A model generated the notes under the pieces. It worked only from the letters and a program-made list of their open reading frames with translations, did not search any database and had not been told where the DNA came from. The translations under genes were made by a program, and so were the position numbers. A stretch of 64,000 nucleotides of DNA from Bog-1198 sp963727045 (GTDB lineage: Bacteria; Pseudomonadota; Gammaproteobacteria; Steroidobacterales; Steroidobacteraceae). This document shows positions 1-8,755 of this stretch, in pieces. The stretch covers positions 1,674,001 to 1,738,000 of the forward strand of contig CAVSES010000001.1 of NCBI GenBank assembly GCA_963727045.1, in the 5' to 3' direction. The stretch's first letter is position 1, and the number at the start of each line of letters is the position of its first letter.

Positions 1-738
1 GCGGCAATCACGACCACCCCGGATGCGGCGGTGTCCGACCGCGCGTCGCGTCGATACCGGGCGACCTGGCCTGAGTCAAAGGCTGGAACAGCGGATCGTC
101 TCCCGCCGTCCATCCGTCGACCACGGGCAACTGTTCACGGCGCGGTCCCCCGCCCCACAGCCACAGCCCGCTGACGCGGGCGCCACCGCCGGCGGCGGCT
201 CTGGTTCACCGCATGATCGAACAGCCACATTTCGATTTCACTCATGAGCCGGCGCAGGCGTGCGGCATCCGCGCCCCTGGGCAAATCATCGTCGATCGGC
301 CACGGAGTTCCTCGGGCGCGTCGGTCTCGACCCGCAGCGGCCGATCGAACACGCAAAGCAGCTCCCGACCCGCCCGACTTGAAGGCACACGCCGGCGCCG
401 CCACGCGCGATTGAAATCGGCGGCGAACGCGCCGCCTCCGCCGGCTCGAGCGACAGAATGCCGTCGGCGGCATGTCGCACGTTGCTCATATCGGCCAGAC
501 AATGCACGGGCGTCGCGATCAGACCCGGCGGCGGCTTCAACCGGGCCCCGATCGGCGCAAGCGCGGCGGCGGCAACGCCGGGCATGGCGGCGCTGCGGCG
601 CGATGAGCGAAACGCGTCGTCGCGCCAATCGGTCACCGCACGGGCGCAGTCCGCGCGCGCGAGCAGCCGTTCGAGCAGCGGCGAGCGTTGCCGGCGGTGC
701 GCCACGAGACGCGTGAATCGAAAGTAATGCGAGGGCAC
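1..738 (-). CDS. RpfE/COG4255-like conserved protein, partial and frameshifted
   Basis: The gene reads leftward from a GTG near 738 and runs off the window edge. Pieces in three frames are collinear: an N-terminal part with ATPVHCLADMSNVRHAADG, a middle part with LLCVFDRPL, then RRLMSEIEMWLFDHAVN, then GLWLWGGG, then LPVVDGWTAGDDPLFQPL near the edge. I recall this motif series from proteins annotated as RpfE-like or as a phosphoglycerate-mutase-like family, often beside recJ in xanthomonads. No biochemical role is claimed. At least three frame changes separate the pieces, with no internal stop inside the conserved blocks once frames are joined. That pattern fits sequence error better than old decay. 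The gene diverges from the Mth938-domain gene with about 35 bp between starts. Confidence 0.55.
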
Positions 739-773
739 GAACGCTCCGGCGCGAATTTGAGTATCTTACGAAC

Positions 774-1144
774 ATGCGCTTCGCCCAGGACTCTAATTCA
801 GCCGCTCGAACTCGATCCGCGCGTACGAGCCCGGCGAGATCCGATCAACGATGACGTATATCGCAGAGCCGTGATCGTCAGCGCGTCCATCGTGCTTGCG
901 GCTGCCTGAGATTCGAAGCATGGAGGAACTCGGCGCGATCGACCCGCCACGGATCCTTGCGCTCGAACCGGAAGTGGTGTTGCTGGGAACGGGATCGCGC
1001 CAAATATTTCCCGCCGCCTCGTTCCGCGCTCGGTTTTTGAGCGCCGGCATTGGTTTCGAGGCCATGGATACGGGTGCGGCGTGCCGCACTTTCAATGTGC
1101 TCGTCGCCGAGCAACGGCGGGTCGCGGCATTGCTGTTCGTGTGA
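774..1144 (+). CDS. Mth938 (DUF498)-domain protein, frameshifted
   Basis: The C-terminal part (896-1144) is continuous and carries LALEPEVVLLGTG, ASFRARFLSAGIG and MDTGAACRTFNVLVAE, the signature of the small Mth938/Xcc1710/NDUFAF3-like domain. The expected N-terminal part is present but scattered: an ATG at 774 gives MRFAQDS, IRAYEPGE follows in a second frame, and INDDVYRRAVIVSAS in a third. At least three frame changes lie within 150 bp. Restored, it would be about 120 residues, usual for the family. The bacterial function is not established; a mitochondrial relative assists complex I assembly. The divergent neighbour is equally broken, which points to local base-call error. Confidence 0.7.
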
Positions 1145-1376
1145 CGTCGACAGAAGAAAATGGCAGGGCGCTTACGGTTCAAACGATCAATCTGGTATCG
1201 AGAATTATTCTTCTTCTTCTTGATCTTGTTACTCTTTTTTCCTCTGACCCCGTCTAATCGCAGCGCCCCGCAAATGGACTTTCCCGATCAGCGCACAGTT
1301 AAACACACGATTTGAGCGCCCGCAAGCGCGTGCACCGCGATCCTTGATGGATAGTAAAATATTTAAAATTAATTAG
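1145..1376. other. AT-rich intergenic spacer
   Basis: No gene is visible. The stretch contains a pyrimidine-rich run near 1209-1240 and a very AT-rich tail (1345-1395) just past the nlpD end, where a leftward transcript could stop. I see no clean hairpin plus T-tract, so no terminator is called. Confidence 0.4.
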
Positions 1377-2103
1377 TTATAGATATTTACAGAAATCACT
1401 ATCAATTAGAAATAAGGGCAGCGGATCGACCGGTTTGCCGTTCAGACGAATTTCGAAGTACAGCGCCGCGATTTGATGCGGACCCGTTCCCATGTGCGCG
1501 ATGGGTTGCCCGCCGGCGACCTCCTGGCCCTCGCGCACCAGCATTTCGCTATTGTGCGCATAAGCGGAGAGCAAATTGTCGCCGTGTTTGATGATGATCA
1601 AATTGCCGTAACCGCGAAGACCGCTGCCGGTGTACACCACGCGGCCCGCGCAGGCAGCGCGCACGTCCTGTCCCAATTGCCCGAGAGCAGGATGCCGCCG
1701 CCCGGCACCGGACGCGGTGCGCCGATGCGGTCAGTCGGCCACACCCATGCCGATGCGTCCCGTGACGCGCGGCGCCGGCACTGCACGGCTGCGGGTGGCG
1801 CTCGGAGCGGCCGGGGTCTGCGCGACCGCGCCGGCCTGCTGGCCTGCGGCTCCTTGCGTATCTGCGGCGGACCCAGCAGCAGGACCTGGCCGACCGCGAT
1901 GTGGTAGTCGGCGCCGATGTTGTTCCATCGCGCCAGATCGCGAAAGTCGAGATCGTGACGCCACGCGATACTGTAGAGCGTGTCCTGCGGCCGCACCACG
2001 TAGGTCTCCGGGCCATCGCCGGAAGTATCGGCGCATGCCGCCCAGCGAGGCAGCACAAGCCGAGGGACGCCGATCGCGCGCGACGCGCGCCAGGCGAGGA
2101 GCC
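1377..2103 (-). CDS. nlpD: NlpD-like LysM/LytM murein hydrolase activator, frameshifted
   Basis: This is an outer-membrane lipoprotein family that activates the septal amidase AmiC during division. A LysM module (YVVRPQDTLYSIAWRHDLDF, then DLARWNNIGADYHIAVGQVL) is followed by an Ala/Pro linker and a C-terminal M23/LytM domain (GRVVYTGSGLRGYGNLIIIK, AYAHNSEMLVREGQEV, YFEIRLNGKPVDPLP). NlpD LytM domains lack the full zinc-ligand set, and that appears so here. The three blocks lie in different frames, so at least three frame changes are needed. The tail after DPLPLF runs into AT-rich sequence, so the true stop is probably slightly earlier. The 5' end is uncertain: a hydrophobic stretch ending in Trp-Ala-Ala-Cys may be the lipobox, with the start between about 2056 and 2103. 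It follows pcm, the usual gammaproteobacterial order. Confidence 0.75.
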
Positions 2104-2120
2104 TGTCAGACAGGCTCCTA
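2098..2120 (-). repeat. Perfect 11-bp inverted repeat at the pcm stop
   Basis: AGGAGCCTGTC and its exact complement GACAGGCTCCT are separated by one base, beginning at the TAG stop of pcm. It can form a strong hairpin between pcm and nlpD. No T-tract follows on the minus strand, so it is either a processing or REP-like palindrome or a weak terminator. The half-site AGGAGCCTGT recurs at 4796-4805 right after another stop codon, and a related AGGAGCCTAT lies at 18961. Confidence 0.6.
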
Positions 2121-2784
2121 GCGCTGCAGTCCCGACAGCAAGGGGACGAAGCTCACGGGGCCGAGCGATTCGCGCTCGACCCGCGCTTCGCCCTTGGTGT
2201 AGCGGATAGAGCTCCTGGCGTGCCTTCCGGCGCCCACCGGCGCGATCAAGCGGCCGCCGACGTGAGTTGCTCGAACAGCGCCGGGGGCACCGCATGAGGC
2301 GCCGCGGTCAACAGAATTCCATCGAACGGCGCGCGCGCCGACCAACCGACGTTGCCGTCGTCGTGACGGAAATGCACGTTGCGAATCTTGAGCTCGCGCA
2401 GCGAGCGGCGCGCGCGCGCCACCAGGCTCGCGATGCGCTCGATGGTGTAGATCTCCGTCACCAGGGGCGACAGCACCGCCGTCTGATAGCCGCACCCGGT
2501 GCCGATCTCGAGCACCTTGGGCGCCGGCCCGCCGCGAGCAGCGCCTCGGTCATGCGCGCCACCACGTAGGGCTGCGAGATCGTTTGGCCGAAGCCGATGG
2601 GCAGCGCCGTATCCTCGTAGGCGCGAGTGGCGAGCGCTTCGTCCATGAACAGATGCCGCGGCACATTGCGAATCCGATCGAGCACACGCTGATCGGCGAT
2701 GCCCTGCTCCCGCAGGCGCTGCACCAGCCGCTCGCGGGTGCGCGCCGAGGTCATGCCGATACCGCTCAGCCGCGGGCCTTCCAT
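2118..2784 (-). CDS. pcm: Protein-L-isoaspartate O-methyltransferase, frameshifted
   Basis: Pcm methylates isoaspartyl residues of aged proteins using S-adenosylmethionine. Collinear blocks are RERLVQRLREQGIADQRVL, YEDTALPIGFGQTISQPYVV, then in a second frame the SAM-binding VLEIGTGCGYQTAVLSPL, HDDGNVGWSARAPFDGILLT and APHAVPPALFEQL, and in a third frame the tail ending FVPLLSGLQR. Frame breaks fall near 2515-2530 and near 2246. With these repaired it matches the usual length of about 210-220 residues. Two starts are possible: ATG at 2784, 8 bp after the surE stop, or ATG at 2754. The surE-pcm-nlpD order is standard for gammaproteobacteria and stationary-phase survival genes. Confidence 0.8.
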
Positions 2785-2792
2785 GAAGCTAC

Positions 2793-3555
2793 TCAAGCTT
2801 CGAGCCACCGCTCGAGTTCGGGCAGCGCCGCGTGGCGCGTCAAGTCGATCTGCAGCGGCGTGATGGAGGCGAAGCCATCGGCGACGGCATGAAAATCCGT
2901 GCCCGGGCCCGCGTCCTGGCCGGCGCCGGCATTGCCCACCCAGTACACGTTCGCGGCCGCGCGGATCCTTGGCGCTCACGATGGGTTCGCTGCGATGCCG
3001 GTTGCCGAGCCGCGTCACCTTCAGGCCGCGCAGTTCGGCCGTCCGGCAGGTCCGGCACATTGACGTTCAGAATGATCGGCCCCTCCTGCGGGCCCCTGCC
3101 ATGCGACCGCCATGCGCTCGATCAGCTGCGCGGCGACCCGCGCGGCGCTCGCAAAATTGCGCGGGCTGCCCGGCTCGACGCACAGCGATACCGCGATGGC
3201 GGGCAGTCCGAGAAAGCGTCCCTCGACGGCGGCGGCCACGGTGCCCGAATACAAGCGTGTCGTCGCCGAGATTCGCGCCGTCGTTCACCCCCGAGACGAC
3301 GATGTCGTGCTCGAAGTCGAACAGGCCGGAAATGGCCAGGTGCACGCAGTCGGTCGGCGTGCCGTTGACGTAATAGCAATCGGTGTCATAGCGCGCGGCG
3401 CGCACCGGCACATCGAGAGTGAGCGAGTTGCTCGCGCCGCTGCGGTTGCGGTCCGGAGCGACGACCGTGACGGCGCCCAGAGGCTTCATCGCCTCGCCGA
3501 GCGCTTCCAAGCCCTCGGCCCGGTAGCCGTCGTCATTCGAAAGAAGGATTTTCAC
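2793..3555 (-). CDS. surE: 5'/3'-nucleotidase SurE, frameshifted
   Basis: SurE is a metal-dependent nucleoside monophosphate phosphatase. The N terminus MKILLSNDDGYRAEGLEAL has the paired-Asp metal site at residues 8-9, followed by VVAPDRNRSGASNSLTL, YYVNGTPTDCVHLA and DIVVSGVNDGANLGDDTL. The chain then changes frame into MYSGTVAAAVEGRFLGLPAI and again into GLKVTRLGNRHRSEPIVSA, DPRGR, and a tail ending LPELERWLEA. At least three frame changes are needed, after which the length (about 250) is normal. The ATG at 3555 is the family start. It diverges from the Smr gene, with 92 bp between them. Confidence 0.85.
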
Positions 3556-3647
3556 AAGATTTAACAGCCTGCCCGATGATGGCGGGTTGCGCCTTGCGGA
3601 CTATACTGTAACGCCGGAAACCCGGATAGCCGATCGAGCGTCAACTC

Positions 3648-4220
3648 ATGGCCAAACAACGCTCCGCCGACCGGATCGCAGCCGACGATGCCGCGACGGA
3701 GACGCGAACGCTTTTCGCGCCGCGGTGCGTGACGTCAAACCGCTGCGCCGCGGAACTCGCGCTCGGCAGCGGGGCTGCGCCGGATCCGGGCCGCGTGCGC
3801 GCAAAGCCGCCGCTCGCGTCCGCCGATCTCGACGAAGGCGATGCCCGCTCGAGTTCCGCGGCCGCGGAGTCCGTCGGCGGCAGGCGAGAGCTGTCCTTTC
3901 GGCGCCCCGGCGTGCGCACTCAGGAGATGCGCCGCCTGCGCCGCGGCCTTTATCCCATCGAGGAGGAACTGGATTTGCACGGCCTCGAGTCAGACGGCGG
4001 CGCGCGACGAGCTTCGCCGATTTCATCGCAGCAGTCGCGACGCCGGCCGCCGCTGCGTCAGGATCATTCACGGCAAGGGCTATCGTTCGGGCGCGCGCGG
4101 CCCGATGCTGAAGATCGCCGTCAATCCTGGCTGCGCCGGCACGCGGACGTGATGGCGTTCACCTCCGCGCGCGCGATCGACGGCGGCACCGGCGCCGTGT
4201 ACGTATTGCTGCGCGCATGA
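3648..4220 (+). CDS. Smr-domain (MutS2 C-terminal-like) putative nuclease, frameshifted
   Basis: The ATG at 3648 opens MAKQRSADRIAADDAATE. A region resembling the N-terminal FRAAVRDVKPLR motif follows in another frame. The first frame then carries RRLRRGLYPIEEELDLHGL, with the DLHG motif of the Smr domain. RDAGRRCVRIIHGKGYRSG, with the second (HGKG) motif, is in a different frame, and WLRRHADVMAFTSARA plus GGTGAVYVLLRA close the domain back in the first frame. Small stand-alone Smr proteins are DNA or RNA endonucleases; which substrate applies here is unknown. A TATACT -10-like hexamer lies at 3602-3607. At least three frame changes are required. Confidence 0.7.
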   Translation: MAKQRSADRIAADDAATETRTLFAPRCVTSNRCAAELALGSGAAPDPGRVRAKPPLASADLDEGDARSSSAAAESVGGRRELSFRRPGVRTQEMRRLRRGLYPIEEELDLHGLESDGGARRASPISSQQSRRRPPLRQDHSRQGLSFGRARPDAEDRRQSWLRRHADVMAFTSARAIDGGTGAVYVLLRA

Positions 4221-4288
4221 TTTCTTGAAGGAGTCGTTAGGGGTGGGAATCGACGAGCAAAAATTCGATCCGTCGCACCGCGGTCATC

Positions 4289-4796
4289 GTGATGGCGGGA
4301 TGGGCGAGCGCCGGATTGGCGCAGTCTCCCGCGACCGTCGGCCGGCAACGCGGTCTTCGAACTCGTGACCGAGAGCGAGGCGGCGGCGTGGAACACCACC
4401 AAGCCGAAGGAGTCGGCGGATTTCAAAACCCGCGACCTGACCGAGGACAACGGGGCGCCGAGCTGCCGGTCGATCGCCGACAACGACGCCGACAACCCGA
4501 AAATCAAAATAGTCGCCCCCATCCTCGAAAGGCCCCTGCTCATGCCCATCGACATCGACCTGCAATTTGTACCCGTCGGCGGCGCGCACATAAAGCCGGA
4601 GACGTTCCGCGTCTGCTACCTGGGGATGGTCACCATGGACATCACCAAGCGCATCACCGATCGCGTGACGGTCTCGGAGCAGGGACTGCACGTGACCGGC
4701 GCGCCAGCTGCCGCATGGACCCCACCGTCTCCTGTTCTTGATTGCGGATCAGCGCGGGCGCCTGGCCCGGCGTGAGGCGGCATTCAACGTGCTCTA
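4289..4796 (+). CDS. Small secreted hypothetical protein, frameshifted
   Basis: The start is uncertain. A hydrophobic leader (TAVIVMAGWASAGLAQS, with cleavage likely after LAQ) suggests export. It continues in another frame as NAVFELVTESEAAAW, then RPLLMPIDIDLQFVPVGGAH, FRVCYLGMVTMDITKRITDR and VTVSEQGLHVTGA. A final frame change gives a short tail ending AAFNVL and TAG at 4794. I recall similar short proteins of unknown function in proteobacteria but cannot name a family. Repaired length is about 160-170 residues. The region between the Smr gene and this leader (4221-4260) includes GAAGGAG, a possible ribosome-binding site. Confidence 0.5.
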
Positions 4797-4830
4797 GGAG
4801 CCTGTTGGCGGACTTGGGTCCGTCGGGCCG

Positions 4831-5895
4831 TCAGTCATCGTCCGCGTCGAGTTCCGGGACACCGTCGAAATCGCAAATTTCGCGCAGCACCGCCGTGGCG
4901 AACTGTCCGCGGCCCAGGGAGAAGCTCAAGGTGAGGGTGCTGGCGTCGCGCTCGCTCGACAGATCGCGAATCGCGCAGCGCAGCGCGCGCCGTTCCTGAC
5001 TCAGCCCCTGACCTGCCAGAAGCTCGGCCACCGCGCCGAATTCGTGCGCGACCTCGAGTCTCATGCTGCAGCGCCTGACCCAAGCTCGCCGGCTGGCCGC
5101 GGCCCCAGAGCGGACCCGAGGGATGGATATCGAACACGTTCAACCGCCGCCGCAATTCCTCATCGACTGCGCTGACGGGAAAATGGCTGCCGCTGCCCTC
5201 CAGACTCGCCAAATCGCCCGGCGCGAGCTGCGACCAATCACCCGCCTCCACGCGCCGCGCGAGCACCGCATTGAACAGCAGCGATCGAGCGGCCGACAGC
5301 GTGAAGCTGCGCTCGGCGCGGCCCCGCGGTGCCGCTCCGCTCTGCACCCATGTGGCGACCCGATCGAGGTTGTAGCCGTCGCGCCCGAATCGTTGCGCAC
5401 CGAAATAATTCGGGGACGCCGTGCGTCCGCAGTGCATCGAGCTTGTGTTCCACCTGTTCGCGCGACCACGTCGCGTTGCGCAGACGGATGCGAAAGCGGT
5501 TGCCCGACAGCGCGCCCACTTTGAGCTTGCGCATATTCGCGTGCACGGCGAGCACCTTGAATTCAGCCGTGTGAACATCGACCCCAGAAATCGGCGGTCG
5601 AATCGAGCTTCGGCACGCTGAACCATTGCACGGCGACCGCATGCCGGTCCTTGAGGCCGGCGTATCCCACGTCGCCGCCCGGCACGCCCGCCAGCCGGGC
5701 GATCTCGGCCGCCACCCAGCGGGTATTGGCCGCGCGCTTCTCGACGCGCAACAGCCAGTGCGGTCCGTCGCCCGACGGCTCGAAGGACAGCTGCTCCTCG
5801 ACGTGGAAGTCCTCTGGAGCGGCCTTGAGCTCGGCGGCCGGCAGCGGCGCGCCATGAGCCCTCGGCGGCTGCAAGCGCCGCACGCGTCCACGCAT
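4831..5895 (-). CDS. truD: tRNA pseudouridine(13) synthase TruD, frameshifted
   Basis: TruD makes pseudouridine 13 in tRNA-Glu. The first block (from ATG 5895) carries APEDFHVEEQLSFEPSGDG and GYAGLKDRHAVAVQWFSV, where GLKDR holds the catalytic Asp. Block two, in another frame, has FKVLAVHANMRKLKVGALSG and NRFRIRLRN. Block three has NYFGAQRFGRDGYNLDR and the insertion domain ending LNVFDIHPSGPLWG. Block four has LSLGRGQFATAVLREI-type sequence (FSLGRGQFATAVLREICDF) ending in a run of Asp. Three frame changes restore about 350 residues, the expected size. The start overlaps the ispF end region, so the pair is likely cotranscribed. Confidence 0.85.
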
Positions 5896-5917
5896 CGGAG
5901 CGCCTGCCGTGCACTCA

Positions 5918-6386
5918 AGGCCCCGAGCAACACGGATGCGAGCGCGGCCAGTCCTTCGCCGCGGCCGATGAATCCCAGCCGCTCCGTCGTCGTGGCCTTG
6001 ATGTTGATGAACCGCGCCGGCACGCCAAGATCGGCGGCGAGATTCGCCGCCATCGCATCGCGATGCGCGGCAATGCGCGGCGCCTCGGCGAGCACCGTCA
6101 CATCGGCATTGATCAATCGGAGCGCGGCGGCGCGCAGCCGCGCGGCCACCTCGCGCAGGAAAACGCGGCTGTCCGCGCCGCGATAGTGCGGATCGCTGTC
6201 GGGGAAATGCCGGCCGATGTCGCCGTCGCCCAGCGCCCCGAGGACGGCATCGCAGAGCGCGTGGATCACGACGTCGCCGTCCGAGTGCGCCACAACGCCG
6301 CGGGAATGCGCGATGCGCACGCCGCCGAGCATGACATGGTCGCCCTCGCCGAAGGCGTGCACGTCGAATCCCTGCCCAACTCTCAT
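5918..6386 (-). CDS. ispF: 2-C-methyl-D-erythritol 2,4-cyclodiphosphate synthase
   Basis: IspF performs the cyclisation step of the non-mevalonate isoprenoid pathway. MRVGQGFDVHAFGEGDHVML carries the zinc-binding D-x-H, followed by HSDGDVVIHALCDAVLGALG, HFPDSDPHYRGADSRVFLRE and GFIGRGEGLAALASVLL. The body is continuous. Only the end is unclear: in frame there is no stop after VLLGAL, while a one-base shift gives VLLGP and TGA near 5918. Starts at 6386 or 6404 are possible. The upstream frame carries the IspD C terminus with no intervening stop, so ispD and ispF look fused as written (see findings). In most gammaproteobacteria they are separate genes. Confidence 0.88.
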
Positions 6387-6404
6387 GGAACTGACTTCGG
6401 TCAT

Positions 6405-7123
6405 CTTCAATATTCCCTCTGCGACGCGCAGATCCTCTGTGCGGGTGATCTTGATGTTGAAGGGCGAGCCGGGCACGAGAACCGGGACGCAAGCCCATTC
6501 TTTCGATGGCCTGCGCCTCGTCGGTAACGGCGGCGCCGGCGAGCGTTGCCTCCTTCAGAGCATGCCGCAACTGCTCGAAGGCAAAGATCTGCGGCGTCAA
6601 CGCCCGCCACAAGCCCTGTCTGTCCACGGTCGCAACGTGGCCGCCGAGATCGCGCTTGACCGTGTCGACGATCGGCGCGGCAAGAATCGCGCCGGCATGG
6701 TTTCCCGCGCGATCGAGCGCCTCGAGCAGGCTCTCGCAGTTCAGCGGAGCTGAAGCAAGGGCGGGCGGCATCGTGCACCAGGACCCAATCGTCGGGCGCG
6801 GCTTGCAGTGCCAAATACTCGAGCCCGTTCATCACCGATTCCTGCCGGGTCGCGCCGCCCAGGGTGGTCTTGACTTTCGGAGAGTCGAGCATCGATGCAA
6901 TGCCCGGCCAGCGATCATCGCCCGCAGCGAGCGCGACCACCACCGCGTGTACACGAGGTTCGGCCAGCAGCGCGCGCAGCGAGAATTGCAGGACGGTCGA
7001 GCCGAGCAGCGGCGCGTATTGCTTCGGCGCGGAGACACCGGCCGATGTGCCGGCGAAGCGAGTGCCGCGGCCGGCGGCGGGAACGATCGCCCACACGCGC
7101 CGCGTCGCGAGCCTCGGGTTCAT
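6405..7123 (-). CDS. ispD: 2-C-methyl-D-erythritol 4-phosphate cytidylyltransferase, frameshifted
   Basis: IspD couples CTP to methylerythritol phosphate. The first block has the nucleotide-binding VWAIVPAAGRGTRF, PKQYAPLLGSTVLQFSLRAL, GATRQESVMNGLEYL and DDWVLVHDAARPC. The second block, in another frame, has LLEALDRAGNHAGAILAAPI, VDTVKRDLGGHV, RALTPQIFAFEQLRHAL and VTDEAQAIERMGL. The third has PGSPFNIKITRTEDLRVAEG. Frame breaks fall near 6740 and 6490. The start ATG (7121-7123) overlaps the ftsB stop as ATGA. The gene should be essential in an organism depending on this pathway, and dxr in the same window supports that pathway, so the breaks are probably not biological. Confidence 0.88.
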
Positions 7124-7443
7124 TCAGCGCGGGCGGTGACGGCGGTGGCGGGTGCGGCCGGCGCTGGCGTTGCCGCGGTGACGACTTGATAAAATGTTTC
7201 GCTGTTGCCGACCATGCCCAATTCGCTGCGGGCCCGCTCCTCGAGCGCGGTCAGGCCGACTTTGAGATCGGTCACTTCAGCAACCAGTTGACGGTTGCGT
7301 TCACCCTGCTCGTGGTTGGCCGCAGCCTGCGCGTCGACCGCGGCTTGCAGCCGCGATACCTCGCGCAGCCCCTGGTCCGACAACCACAGGCGGTATTGCA
7401 GCAAGATCAATGCAAGACCAAGAATCGCCGCGAAAATCCTCAT
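7120..7443 (-). CDS. ftsB: Cell division protein FtsB
   Basis: A 107-residue bitopic membrane protein of the divisome FtsQLB subcomplex. The N-terminal transmembrane helix (FAAILGLALILLQYRLWL) is followed by a heptad-rich coiled coil (roughly residues 28-70, RLQAAVDAQAAANHEQGERN onward) and the family motif ALEERARSELGMV. The C-terminal tail of about 20 residues is Ala/Pro/Thr-rich. This is the first undamaged gene from the left. It lies between eno and ispD, the typical arrangement, and overlaps ispD by ATGA. The 25-bp gap to eno suggests one operon. Confidence 0.93.
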   Translation of the reverse strand: MRIFAAILGLALILLQYRLWLSDQGLREVSRLQAAVDAQAAANHEQGERNRQLVAEVTDLKVGLTALEERARSELGMVGNSETFYQVVTAATPAPAAPATAVTARAE

Positions 7444-7468
7444 GGGGACAGGAGCTTAGCATGAACTC

Positions 7469-8755
7469 TTAAGAAATTGGAACCGATAACGCGCGCTTTC
7501 CCGCATACGCTGCCTTGGAACCCAGCTCCCCCTCGATCCGCAGCAGCTGGTTGTACTTGGCAATGCGGTCGGAGCGCGACATGGAACCTGTCTTGATCTG
7601 CGTCGCGGTGGTTGCCGCCGCTATGTCGGCAATGGTCGAATCCTCCGTCTCGCCCGAGCGATGCGAGATCACCGCCGCATACTTCGCTTCGTCCGCCATC
7701 TCGATGGCGGCGAGGGTCTCGGTCAATGTGCCGATCTGATTCGGCTTGATGAGAATGGCGTTTGCGATCTTCTTCGCAATGCCTTCCGCAAAGATCTTGG
7801 TGTTGGTGACGAACAAATCGTCACCCACCAGCTGCAGCTTGGAACCGAGCTTCTCGGTGAGGATCGCCCATCCGTCCCAGTCCCCTTCGCTCATGCCATC
7901 CTCGATGGTCACGATGGGATATTTCGCGGCGAGGTCCCCCAGATAATCGGCGAACTCCGACGCGCTGAAATGCCGGCCCTCGGATTCGAGCGTATAAACG
8001 CCGTTCTTGAAGAACTCCGTGCTGGCGACATCGAGGCCGAGATAAATGTCCTTGCCCGCCCGATATCCCGCCCGGTCGATCGCCTCCAAGATCGTCGTGA
8101 TTGCGGCCTCGTTCGACGGCAGGTCGGGTGCGAAGCCGCCTTCATCGCCCACCGCCGTATTGAGTCCTTCGGCATGCAAAACCTTCTTCAGCATGTGGAA
8201 GACTTCGGCGCCGTAGCGCACCGCTTCGGAGAACGACGGCGCGCCGATGGGGAGAATCATGAATTCTTGTATGTCGACGCTGTTGTCGGCATGGGCGCCG
8301 CCGTTGATGATGTTCATCATCGGCACCGGCAGCGTCAAGTCCCCCGCGCCGCCCAAATGGCGGTACAACGGCAAGCCCTTGTCGCGCGCAGCGGCATGCG
8401 CGGCGGCCAGCGACACGGCCAGGATGGCGTTCGCGCCCAGGTTGGATTTGGACTCCGTGCCGTCGGCCTTGATCATCCGCGTGTCGAGTCCGGTCTGATC
8501 CTGCGCGTCGTAGCCGACCACGAGGTCGCGAAGAGGCCCGTTGACGTTCGCCACCGCCTTGAGCACGCCCTTGCCGCCGTAGCGCTTCGCATCGCCATCG
8601 CGAAGCTCCACGGCTTCGCGCGAACCGGTGGACGCGCCGGAAGGAACCGCCGCCCGTCCGACGATGCCGGAGTGCAGGACCACGTCGGCTTCCACCGTGG
8701 GATTTCCGCGCGAATCGATGATCTGTCGCCCGCGAATGTCGACGATACGGCTCAT
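7469..8755 (-). CDS. eno: Enolase
   Basis: Phosphopyruvate hydratase of glycolysis, 428 residues, also a usual RNA degradosome partner in gammaproteobacteria. It begins MSRIVDIRGRQIIDSRGNPT. SGASTGSREAVELRDGD, the magnesium and substrate site region DEGGFAPDLPSNEAA, YLGLDVASTEFF, IEDGMSEGDWDGWAILT, LIKPNQIGTLTET (catalytic Lys) and SHRSGETEDSTIADI are all intact. The reading frame is open upstream, but the ATG at 8755 is the family start and overlaps the kdsA stop as ATGA, so that start is chosen. Confidence 0.98.
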   Translation of the reverse strand: MSRIVDIRGRQIIDSRGNPTVEADVVLHSGIVGRAAVPSGASTGSREAVELRDGDAKRYGGKGVLKAVANVNGPLRDLVVGYDAQDQTGLDTRMIKADGTESKSNLGANAILAVSLAAAHAAARDKGLPLYRHLGGAGDLTLPVPMMNIINGGAHADNSVDIQEFMILPIGAPSFSEAVRYGAEVFHMLKKVLHAEGLNTAVGDEGGFAPDLPSNEAAITTILEAIDRAGYRAGKDIYLGLDVASTEFFKNGVYTLESEGRHFSASEFADYLGDLAAKYPIVTIEDGMSEGDWDGWAILTEKLGSKLQLVGDDLFVTNTKIFAEGIAKKIANAILIKPNQIGTLTETLAAIEMADEAKYAAVISHRSGETEDSTIADIAAATTATQIKTGSMSRSDRIAKYNQLLRIEGELGSKAAYAGKRALSVPIS

